In this document: positions 7,284 to 13,730 of the stretch, piece after piece
Layout: each line of letters starts with the position of its first letter
Numbering within the stretch: the first letter of the stretch is position 1
Position numbers and translations under genes: made by a program
Notes under the pieces: generated by a model
The model's database searches: none
What the model was told of the DNA's origin: nothing
Seen by the model: the letters and a program-made list of their open reading frames with translations, nothing else
Assembly (NCBI GenBank): GCA_947630765.1
Contig: CANRIX010000022.1
Span: forward strand, 1 to 36,491
Source of the DNA: an uncultured Clostridia bacterium
GTDB lineage: Bacteria; Bacillota; Clostridia; Oscillospirales; CAG-382
Direction of reading: 5' to 3'
DNA length: 36,491 bases

Positions 7284-8720
7284 TTATGCGGTCGGGAGCT
7301 TGTAGGTGCCGAGCACCGCACGCTTGAGCAGCATATAGTCGGTGGCATTGACCTTGCCGTCCTTGTTGATGTCCACGACCGCAATCTGATCGGCGGTCAG
7401 CTTGAAGGTGTGCAGGACGTGCCGCTTGAGCATCATATAGTCGTTGGCGTTGACCTTCCCGTCGCCGGACGGGTCGCCGAGCGTGGTGGGCTTTTTAGGC
7501 GCTTGATAGCCCCATTCGACGGTTATATCGTGGTCATAAGTACTCAACCAGTCCTCATCCCAGCCTTCCGGTTGTGAGGTCGCTTCGCAGTAAATCTTCA
7601 ACCCGAAGCAATCCTCAAATGCCGACCATCCAATCGTCGTGACGCTTCTCGGAATGACGATGCTTGTCAATGCAGAGCAACCGCCGAACGCTTCATCTCC
7701 AATTGACGTGACGCTGTCCGGGATGATGATACTCGCTAAATGATCACAGAACCAGAACACGTTATTTTCAATCGACGTGATACTATTAGGGATGACAACA
7801 CTTGTCAAATTGCGGCAATTTTCGAATGCGTACATTTCGATAGACGTGACGCTTTTCGGAATGACGATGCTCGTCAAACCGCAAGAGTTGAACGCACAAA
7901 CTCCAATTGATGTGACACTATTTGGAATGGCGACGCTTGTCAATTTGTCACAGAAAGCGAACGCCTCCTCTCCGATCCCCTTCACGCCTTCCGGAATGAC
8001 GCTGCTTTTGCAGCCTTGCAATAGCGTGTCGGTGGCTTTCTCGATCAGGCAGTCGTTGACCGCTTTGTAGTATGCGTTGCCCTCCTGCACGATGATGTGT
8101 TCCAGATTTGAGCAAGCATAAAACGCATGTTCTCCAATCGACGTGACACTATTTGGAATGACGACGCTCGTCAAGTTGTCGCAAAAAGCGAACGCATCCT
8201 TTCCGATACCCTTTATGTCGTCCGGAATGACACTGTTTTTGCAGCCTTGCAATAGCGTGTCGGTGGCTTTCTCGATCAGGCAGTCGTTGACCGCTTTGTA
8301 GTATGCGTTGCTCTCCTGCACGGTGATGTGTTCCAGATTCGAGCAAGCATAAAACGCACCTTCTCCAATCGACGTGACGCTCGCCGGGATTGAAATACTC
8401 GTCAACGCCGGGCAGGATCTGAACGCCCAATCTCCAATTGATGTGACGCCTTCCGGAATGATGACGCTTGTCAATCCTTCGCTGTGAATTGCCCCAATCG
8501 CCGTAACGGGGTATCCACCGAGCGTGGACGGGATGGTTACGTCGCCGCCTTCACCGATGTACTGCGTAATCGTTGCCTCGCCGTTTTTGACGGTGTACCA
8601 GTAATAACCGTCTGAGAATATTTCTTCCGCCCCAACAGGCAGGCAGGCGAGCACGCCGAACAGCACCGCGACGGTCAGCAGGACGGACAGCGTGCGCAGG
8701 GGTCTTTTTTTCATTTCCAT
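7284..8720 (-). CDS. secreted BspA-like leucine-rich-repeat protein with C-terminal dockerin (paralogue)
   Basis: About 478 residues from ATG 8720, chosen because GGAGAG lies just upstream and the protein then begins with the same signal peptide as its neighbour; the frame is open to 8783, but that lies inside the promoter. The order is signal peptide, 14 or so LRR_5 repeats (residues about 60-400), then the two-loop dockerin (DPSGDGKVNANDY, DINKDGKVNATDY). Two non-LRR inserts containing ATDTLLQGCK interrupt the repeats and belong to a 77-residue (231-bp) tandem duplication at about 7900-8370. The promoter at 8755-8783 contains a palindrome probably bound by the divergent XRE protein. Likely function is binding to host or plant surfaces or to partner proteins on a cohesin scaffold; ligand unknown. 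Confidence 0.9.
   Translation of the reverse strand: MEMKKRPLRTLSVLLTVAVLFGVLACLPVGAEEIFSDGYYWYTVKNGEATITQYIGEGGDVTIPSTLGGYPVTAIGAIHSEGLTSVIIPEGVTSIGDWAFRSCPALTSISIPASVTSIGEGAFYACSNLEHITVQESNAYYKAVNDCLIEKATDTLLQGCKNSVIPDDIKGIGKDAFAFCDNLTSVVIPNSVTSIGEHAFYACSNLEHIIVQEGNAYYKAVNDCLIEKATDTLLQGCKSSVIPEGVKGIGEEAFAFCDKLTSVAIPNSVTSIGVCAFNSCGLTSIVIPKSVTSIEMYAFENCRNLTSVVIPNSITSIENNVFWFCDHLASIIIPDSVTSIGDEAFGGCSALTSIVIPRSVTTIGWSAFEDCFGLKIYCEATSQPEGWDEDWLSTYDHDITVEWGYQAPKKPTTLGDPSGDGKVNANDYMMLKRHVLHTFKLTADQIAVVDINKDGKVNATDYMLLKRAVLGTYKLPTA
7900..8370 (-). repeat. 231-bp tandem duplication inside LRR-dockerin gene
   Basis: The segment around 7913-8130 recurs with a constant 231-bp offset at 8144-8361; for example CAGCCTTGCAATAGCG begins at 8011 and 8242. 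The unit is 77 codons, so the frame is kept. Copies differ by scattered substitutions. Confidence 0.85.
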
Positions 8721-8754
8721 GGTTTTTTCTCTCCTTTTTTCATAAGATAAAAAT

Positions 8755-8783
8755 ATTATAACCTGTTTCAGGTTAAAAGTCAA
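8755..8783 (-). promoter_or_regulatory. promoter of LRR-dockerin genes
   Basis: On the minus strand TTGACT (8783-8778) and a perfect TATAAT (8760-8755) are 17 bp apart. The spacer is almost wholly occupied by the palindrome AACCTGAAACAGGTT, so a protein bound there would block RNA polymerase. Confidence 0.85.
8760..8774. promoter_or_regulatory. operator O1, AACCTG-TTT-CAGGTT
   Basis: A perfect 6-bp inverted repeat around three central bases, between -35 and -10 of the dockerin promoter. A second copy (O2) is centred 25 bp away. The divergent XRE regulator is the natural candidate ligand; binding is inferred. Confidence 0.75.
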
Positions 8784-8785
8784 TA

Positions 8786-8799
8786 CCCTGAAACAGGTT
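8786..8799. promoter_or_regulatory. operator O2, CCTG-AAA-CAGG
   Basis: Second copy of the palindrome (the AACCTG arm is degenerate at its outer bases), lying upstream of the XRE gene start at 8843 and of the -35 of the dockerin promoter. Position suits autoregulation of the repressor. Confidence 0.7.
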
Positions 8800-8842
8800 A
8801 ATGCAAACTATTTTTGAAAAAAGCAAAGAAGGAGAGCGTTTT

Positions 8843-9067
8843 ATGTACCCACGCATTCGCGACCTGCGGGAGGACCGGGACCTGTCGCAAAAACAGGTCG
8901 CCGCGTACCTCTGCATGTCCCAAACCGGCTATTCGAAGTACGAGACCGGCGAAAACGACATCCCGACCGCCGTGCTGATCCGGCTCGCGCGGTTCTACGG
9001 CACGAGCATCGACTACCTGCTCGGGCAGACCGACCGCCCCGACCGCTATCCCGAACGGCGGAACTAA
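8843..9067 (+). CDS. XRE-family transcriptional regulator
   Basis: A 74-residue single-domain helix-turn-helix protein of the Cro/CI-XRE type. The recognition region is LSQKQVAAYLCMSQTGYSKY (about residues 13-32), followed by ETGENDIPTAVLIRLARFYG and a final IDYLLGQTD, all typical of small clostridial repressors. The start is ATG 8843, which has AAGGAGA 6-8 nt upstream; an in-frame ATG at 8801 would overlap operator sequence and lacks a ribosome-binding site. It is divergent from the LRR-dockerin genes, with two copies of a palindrome between them, so it most likely represses that promoter and its own. No effector domain is present. A terminator hairpin follows. Confidence 0.92.
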   Translation: MYPRIRDLREDRDLSQKQVAAYLCMSQTGYSKYETGENDIPTAVLIRLARFYGTSIDYLLGQTDRPDRYPERRN

Positions 9068-9095
9068 CGCTTACCGATTTTGCCGATTCGATATT

Positions 9096-9126
9096 CCCCC
9101 CAAAGGAAAATTTTGGGGGGATTTTT
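9096..9126 (+). terminator. terminator after XRE gene
   Basis: CCCCCCAAA (9096-9104) pairs with TTTGGGGGG (9112-9120) and is followed by ATTTTT. It overlaps the start of a repeat shared with 15632-15684. Confidence 0.75.
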
Positions 9127-9160
9127 AAGGGAGCTTTTTTCCAAAAGCCCCCTTGAACGT
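9100..9160. repeat. convergent-gene repeat D, copy 1
   Basis: The order GGAAAATTTTGGGG, ATTTTTAAGGG, AGCTTTTTTCC, AAAAGCCCCCTTGAA matches 15632-15684 block by block. Both copies sit between converging genes, just past the stop codon of a minus-strand gene, and could serve as terminator for it. Confidence 0.6.
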
Positions 9161-9165
9161 ATTCC

Positions 9166-10386
9166 TTATCCGATTTGGTCCTCAATGAACTGCCGTGCCT
9201 CGGCGAGCGTGCAGCCGCGTTCTACGGCGATCCGGCGCAGGTCGTCGTACTCGTACTTCACCTTCCGCACGCCGTACCCGCTCGATTCCTTGCGCCGCAC
9301 GTCGCCGCAGGGGGTCGAAACCGTTTTGACCGCGCGGTCCAGCACGAACCGGCGCGTCACGCTCTCGCGCACGCCGATCGTGGACGTATGGCGGAACAGC
9401 AGTCCGAGCATCTTCTCGCGGTCCGGCTCGCGGCAGATGACCCGCAGAAGCGTCCCCGGGCGGGACTTCTTCATGCCGATCGGCACGGTGTACACCTCGT
9501 GCGCACCGCCCTCGAACAGTCGCTCGCAGGCGAACGCGATCTCCTCCGCCGTCATGTCGTCGACGTTGCAGGACAGTTCCAGCACGACGTCCGTCCGATC
9601 CGCCGTCTCGCCGAGGAACGCACGCACGCAGTTCGCGGCAGGGAAATCCTTGTTCCCCATGCCGTAGCCGATTTTGGACGTGCGCAGGACCGGCATCCCG
9701 CCGAACCGCGTCGCGAAGTGCCGCAGAAGCGCCGCCCCGGTCGGCGTGCAGAGTTCGCCCTGCACGTCACCGCCGTAGATCGGCACGTCCCGCAGCAGGT
9801 ACGCCGTCGCCGGCGCCGGGACCGGCAAGATCCCGTGTGCGCACCGCACCTGTCCGCACCCGACGTGCACCGGCGAAACCACCACCTCGTCCGGCGCGAG
9901 TTCCCGCAGCAGCAGGCAGACCGCCGTCACGTCCGCGACCGCGTCGAGCGCACCGACCTCGTGGAAATGCACCTCCTCGACCGGCCGCCCGTGCGCGTGG
10001 CTCTCCGCTTCCGCGATCGACCCGTACACCGCCATCGCGTCGTCCTTCACCGCCTGCGGGATTTGCAGCCGCTCGACGGTTTGCCGGATGTCCGCCATGC
10101 CCGCGTGGTCGTGTTCGTGGGGATGGTCGTGGTCGTGGGAATGTTCATGGTCGTGTTCGTGCGTATGGACGTGTTCGTGTTCCTCGTGTCCGTGGACGCG
10201 GACGGAAACGTGGGTGCCGGTGATGCCGCACTTGACCGAGGGTTCGCGGGTGTATTCCACGCCGGGCAGTCCGAGCCCGTTCAGCGTTCGCACGAAGCCG
10301 TCGGGGTCGGGGAGCAGTTCCAGCAGTGCGCCGGTCAGCATATCGCCGGACGCGCCCATCGAGCAGTCCAGATAGAGCGTTTTCAT
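9166..10386 (-). CDS. larC: nickel-pincer cofactor biosynthesis protein LarC, single-frame
   Basis: LarC is the CTP-dependent nickel insertase that completes the nickel-pincer nucleotide cofactor of lactate racemase and related enzymes (LarB, LarE, LarC pathway). The protein has about 406 residues from ATG 10386, which follows AAGGAAGG and starts MKTLYLDCSMGASGDM, the family signature. A His/Asp/Glu-rich metal-binding stretch lies at about residues 60-85 (repeated HEHDHEH-type units) before the conserved EVHFHEVGALDA segment. The C-terminal LarC2 part (SCNVDDMTAEEIAF onward) is in the same frame, whereas the Lactobacillus gene needs a programmed frameshift to join LarC1 and LarC2. No larA, larB or larE is in the window. 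Promoter at 10450-10478. Confidence 0.93.
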   Translation of the reverse strand: MKTLYLDCSMGASGDMLTGALLELLPDPDGFVRTLNGLGLPGVEYTREPSVKCGITGTHVSVRVHGHEEHEHVHTHEHDHEHSHDHDHPHEHDHAGMADIRQTVERLQIPQAVKDDAMAVYGSIAEAESHAHGRPVEEVHFHEVGALDAVADVTAVCLLLRELAPDEVVVSPVHVGCGQVRCAHGILPVPAPATAYLLRDVPIYGGDVQGELCTPTGAALLRHFATRFGGMPVLRTSKIGYGMGNKDFPAANCVRAFLGETADRTDVVLELSCNVDDMTAEEIAFACERLFEGGAHEVYTVPIGMKKSRPGTLLRVICREPDREKMLGLLFRHTSTIGVRESVTRRFVLDRAVKTVSTPCGDVRRKESSGYGVRKVKYEYDDLRRIAVERGCTLAEARQFIEDQIG

Positions 10387-10449
10387 CGAAAAAACCTTCC
10401 TTTTGTTATATCGGCGGGGGATTGCCGCCCGTCTTTCCTTTTCGCGTCC

Positions 10450-10478
10450 ATTGTACGCGTTTTTCGGCGGTTTGTCAA
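10450..10478 (-). promoter_or_regulatory. promoter of larC
   Basis: On the minus strand TTGACA (10478-10473) and TACAAT (10455-10450) with a 17-bp spacer, about 64 bp upstream of the larC start. Confidence 0.8.
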
Positions 10479-10552
10479 GTGGGAACGCATAGCCGGTCGC
10501 CGTTCGCGGCAAAAATAAGGGCGAACCATCTCGCGAAAGGAGGCGACCGACT

Positions 10553-10648
10553 GTGCGCGAACTGCTTTTCCTGCTCCTCGGGCTCGTCCTCGGCGGCGTC
10601 ACCGCGACCGTCGTCCTCTGCTGCCTGCAAATCAACCGCCGGGAGTAG
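10553..10648 (+). CDS. 31-residue membrane microprotein, DUF3789-like
   Basis: A GTG start at 10553 follows a strong AAAGGAGG (10537-10544) with 8 nt spacing and opens a 31-codon frame ending TAG 10648. The product is MRELLFLLLGLVLGGVTATV followed by VLCCLQINRRE: one hydrophobic helix with glycines, two cysteines and a basic C-terminus. The pattern RELLxFLLGxxLGGxxG...CLxQxNR resembles the tiny DUF3789 proteins that I recall from clostridial genomes and mobile elements; that match is from memory. It may be an inner-membrane small protein or a leader for the following region. It stands alone on the plus strand, divergent from larC. No function can be assigned. Confidence 0.7.
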   Translation: MRELLFLLLGLVLGGVTATVVLCCLQINRRE

Positions 10649-10710
10649 TACGAGGGGGAGTACGAGGGGTACGAGGGGTACGTGCGGGGAATTCCATTCC
10701 CCGCCCCCTT
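10646..10710 (-). repeat. intergenic repeat R3, copy 2 (inverted)
   Basis: GTACGAGGGG is repeated three times (about 10648-10680), then CGTGCGGGGAAT-TCC-ATTCCCCGC (hairpin 10684-10704) and CCCCTTGTAGTCG. This is the inverted equivalent of 2510-2580 with one compensated base pair changed in the stem. Confidence 0.65.
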
Positions 10711-11150
10711 GTAGTCGTCCCCATATGCAGAGAAGCTGACGCTTCTCTGCACACGGAAGTTTTGTACTTTCGGGTCAAAAGGCGACCCGAATTTGCCGCT
10801 TTGCGGCAAACCGTACAAAATTCCTTTCGCGTTTGCGTAATTGGCAAGCGCGAATTTCCATTTGCGGGTCAAACAGCGACCCGCATTTGCCCCTTTTCTA
10901 ACTTCAACCTGCTAAATTGATAAAGCAAAACGGGGCAAAATCATGGAAATTCGTTCGGATTATTTTCCCTCTGCCCCCCGATTTACCCCCTTCCCGGCGG
11001 TCCCCAAATTCGCGTGACTGCTGCCGCAGTCTTTGCCCCCAAATTTGCAAAATATGAAAAAAGATGCCGACGCGTTTGCGCGTCTTTTTGTTTTGGGACT
11101 TGCATATCATTTTGCGAGCGGAAAATTGCAAGTGGAAAAAACTTTTAGCG
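10649..11150. repeat. hairpin-rich intergenic region C
   Basis: Together with the hyd leader this makes a 688-bp gap with no supportable gene. It contains the R3 copy, hairpin GCAGAGAAGC-TGAC-GCTTCTCTGC (10727-10750), TTCGGGTC...GACCCGAA (about 10767-10793), TGCGGGTC...GACCCGCA (about 10862-10885), the R2 copy (10929-11046) and an A/T-rich stretch at 11041-11150 that leads into the hydrogenase promoter. Confidence 0.7.
10929..11046 (+). repeat. long intergenic repeat R2, copy 3
   Basis: Starts GGGGCAAAATCATGGAAATT, ends TTTGCCCCCAAATTT, and contains the hairpin GACTGC-TGCC-GCAGTC (11016-11031). It aligns with the inverse of 2332-2445 along its whole length. Confidence 0.75.
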
Positions 11151-11159
11151 TCAAACATC

Positions 11160-11188
11160 TTGACAAGAAAATTCGATTATAGTATAAT
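11160..11188 (+). promoter_or_regulatory. consensus promoter of the hydrogenase operon
   Basis: Perfect TTGACA (11160-11165) and perfect TATAAT (11183-11188) with a 17-bp spacer. The transcript would carry a leader of about 140 nt before hydC, G/C-rich around 11225-11285; I see no known riboswitch in it. Confidence 0.9.
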
Positions 11189-11336
11189 AGAGGCAACGAA
11201 AAGGGGATTCTGTCGGATTTTCCCGTTCGGACGTCCGCGGGTTCCAAAGCTCGGGGGCGGTTTTTCCACGGGCGGACCCCCTTTCCCACCGACGTTTTGA
11301 AAAAAAGCAGATACCATATCGCAGGAGGATACGTGT

Positions 11337-11819
11337 ATGGCACTTACCAAGGAGCAAATCGCAAGCAAGACGGAAGAGCTGAAAGCCTTCATTGCTGCGC
11401 ACAAGGACATCGACGGACCGTTGATGCCCATCATGCAGCATGCGCAGGAGTCGTTCAGCTATCTTTCCATGGAAACCATGACCCTCATCGCGGACTCGCT
11501 GGGCATCCCGGTCGCCGACGTCTACGGCATCGCGACGTTTTACGCCCAGTTCTCGCTCAAACCGAAGGGGGATTACGTCGTCAGCGTCTGTCAGGGTACC
11601 GCCTGTTACGTCAAGGGCGCAGCGGCGGTCCTCGAGGAGGTCAAGTCCCGTCTCGGCATTGAAGCGGGCGAAACCACGCCGGACGGCAAGTTCTCCATTC
11701 AGGACACCCGTTGCCTGGGCTGCTGCGGGCTCGCCCCGGTCATGGTCGTCAACGGCGACGTGTACGGGCGTCTCGTCCCGGCGGACATCAAGGGAATTCT
11801 GGAAAAATACGACGCGTAA
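11337..11819 (+). CDS. hydC: NuoE-like [2Fe-2S] subunit of NAD-linked [FeFe] hydrogenase
   Basis: A 160-residue NuoE-like (24-kDa subunit type) protein, the small subunit of the cytoplasmic trimeric hydrogenase that couples NADH and ferredoxin oxidation to H2 formation in anaerobic Firmicutes and Thermotoga. It has a helical N-terminus and a thioredoxin-like fold with the [2Fe-2S] ligands Cys85, Cys90, Cys126 and Cys130 (CQGTAC and CLGCC). ATG 11337 follows AGGAGG by 8 nt. Gene order NuoE-like, NuoF-like, catalytic subunit with 15-18 nt gaps marks a single operon. Electron bifurcation is known for the family but is inferred here. Confidence 0.92.
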   Translation: MALTKEQIASKTEELKAFIAAHKDIDGPLMPIMQHAQESFSYLSMETMTLIADSLGIPVADVYGIATFYAQFSLKPKGDYVVSVCQGTACYVKGAAAVLEEVKSRLGIEAGETTPDGKFSIQDTRCLGCCGLAPVMVVNGDVYGRLVPADIKGILEKYDA

Positions 11820-11834
11820 GAAAGGATTGGATTT

Positions 11835-13712
11835 ATGAATCTCGAAACACTCGCCCGTATCCGGGAGGAAGGCCAGGCGAACGCCGCGATGCGTGTCGCG
11901 ACGGGTCTGCCCGGCACCGGGGTACATCATGTCATGGTCTGCGGCGGTACGGGATGCACCTCGTCCGGCAGTGAGAAGCTCTGCGAACTGTTCGCTTCCG
12001 AAGCGGAAAAGCAGGGCATCGCCGACAAGGTCAAGGTCGTCAGGACCGGCTGCTTCGGTCTCTGTGCGCTCGGTCCGATCGTCATCGTCTATCCAGAGGG
12101 GACTTTTTACAGCCAGGTCAAAGCCGAGGACGTCGCGGAGATCGTCGAGAGCCATCTGCTCGGCGGCGAGCCGGTCGAGCGTCTGGTCTACGAGGACATC
12201 GGCGACCTGAAGCTCCCGGAAGGGCATTCCCCGACCCTCTACGACACCGTTTTCTACCACAAGCAGCTCCGGCTCGCCCTGCGCAACTGCGGGCGCATCA
12301 ACCCGGAGGACATCAACGAATACATCGCGGTCGACGGCTACCGTGCGCTCGCCAAGGTGCTGACGGAAATGACCCCGGACGAGGTCATTCAGACGGTCCT
12401 GGATTCCGGTCTGCGCGGACGCGGCGGCGCCGGCTTCCCGACCGGGCGGAAGTGGATGTTCGCGAAGGCGCCCGCCCCGAAGAAGTACGTCGTCTGCAAC
12501 GCCGACGAGGGCGACCCCGGCGCGTTCATGGACCGTTCCATCCTCGAGGGCGACCCGCACGCGGTGCTGGAAGCCATGGCGATCGCCGGTTACGCGATCG
12601 GCGCGGACGAGGGCTACATCTACGTCCGTGCGGAGTACCCGATCGCCGTCCAACGCCTGACCATCGCCATCGAGCAGGCGCGGGAAGCGGGTCTGCTGGG
12701 CAAGGACATCTTCGGCACCGGCTTCGACTTCGATATCCAGCTCCGCCTCGGCGCAGGCGCGTTCGTCTGCGGCGAGGAAACGGCTCTGCTGACCTCCATC
12801 GAGGGCAATCGCGGTGAGCCGCGTCCGCGTCCGCCGTTCCCGGCGGTCAAGGGTCTGTTTGGCAAGCCGACGGTCATCAACAACGTCGAAACCTACGCGA
12901 ACATCTGCCAGATCATCCTCAACGGCGCCGACTGGTTCGCCTCGCAGGGCACCAAGACGTCCACCGGCACGAAGGTCTTCGCCCTCGGCGGCAAGATCAA
13001 GCACACCGGCCTTGTCGAAGTCCCGATGGGCACGACGCTCCGCGAGATCATCTATGACATCGGCGGCGGCATCCCGAACGGCAAGAAGTTCAAGGCGGCG
13101 CAGACCGGCGGTCCGTCCGGCGGCTGCATCCCGGCGGCGAACCTCGACACGGCGGTCGATTACGACTCGCTGAAGGCGATCGGCTCCATGATGGGCTCCG
13201 GCGGTATGATCATCATGGACGAGGACAACTGCATGGTCGACATCGCGAAGTTCTTCCTGGAATTCACGGTCGACGAATCCTGCGGCAAGTGCGTCCCGTG
13301 CCGTCTCGGCACCCGCCGTATGCTCGACATCCTCACCCGCATCACCGAAGGCAAGGGCGAGGACGGCGACATCGAAAAGCTCGAAGCGATCGCTGCGGAC
13401 CTGCAATGCTCGGCGCTCTGTGCGCTCGGGCAGACCGCTCCGAACCCGGTCGTTTCCACCCTGCGCTACTTCCGCGACGAATACGAAGCGCACATCTACG
13501 AGAAGCGCTGCCCGGCGGGCGCGTGCAAGGCGCTCCTGCAATACGCGATCGACCCCGAAAAGTGCAAGGGCTGCTCGCTCTGCTCCAAGAAGTGCCCGGC
13601 CGGCGCGATCTCCGGGGAGATCAAGAAGCCGTTCACGATCGACCCGGCGAAGTGCATCAAGTGCGGCGTCTGCATGGAAACCTGTCGGTTCGGCGCCGTC
13701 GTCAAGAAATAA
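11835..13712 (+). CDS. hydB: NuoF-like flavin subunit of NAD-linked [FeFe] hydrogenase
   Basis: A 625-residue NADH-binding, FMN-containing subunit, HydB type. An N-terminal thioredoxin-like [2Fe-2S] domain (Cys36, Cys41, Cys73, Cys77) precedes the NuoF core with the FMN/NADH loops GLRGRGGAGFPTGRKW (about 192-207) and CNADEGDPGAF (about 221-231), a SLBB segment, and the [4Fe-4S] motif ESCGKCVPCRLGTRRM near 480-496. Two C-terminal ferredoxin clusters follow (CKGCSLCSKKCPAG and CIKCGVCMETC, about 570-620). This multi-cluster layout is that of bifurcating hydrogenases and distinguishes it from respiratory complex I NuoF. ATG 11835 follows AAGGATTGG-like purines; the gap to hydA is 18 nt. Confidence 0.93.
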   Translation: MNLETLARIREEGQANAAMRVATGLPGTGVHHVMVCGGTGCTSSGSEKLCELFASEAEKQGIADKVKVVRTGCFGLCALGPIVIVYPEGTFYSQVKAEDVAEIVESHLLGGEPVERLVYEDIGDLKLPEGHSPTLYDTVFYHKQLRLALRNCGRINPEDINEYIAVDGYRALAKVLTEMTPDEVIQTVLDSGLRGRGGAGFPTGRKWMFAKAPAPKKYVVCNADEGDPGAFMDRSILEGDPHAVLEAMAIAGYAIGADEGYIYVRAEYPIAVQRLTIAIEQAREAGLLGKDIFGTGFDFDIQLRLGAGAFVCGEETALLTSIEGNRGEPRPRPPFPAVKGLFGKPTVINNVETYANICQIILNGADWFASQGTKTSTGTKVFALGGKIKHTGLVEVPMGTTLREIIYDIGGGIPNGKKFKAAQTGGPSGGCIPAANLDTAVDYDSLKAIGSMMGSGGMIIMDEDNCMVDIAKFFLEFTVDESCGKCVPCRLGTRRMLDILTRITEGKGEDGDIEKLEAIAADLQCSALCALGQTAPNPVVSTLRYFRDEYEAHIYEKRCPAGACKALLQYAIDPEKCKGCSLCSKKCPAGAISGEIKKPFTIDPAKCIKCGVCMETCRFGAVVKK

Positions 13713-13730
13713 ACGGGGGAATGACATAGA

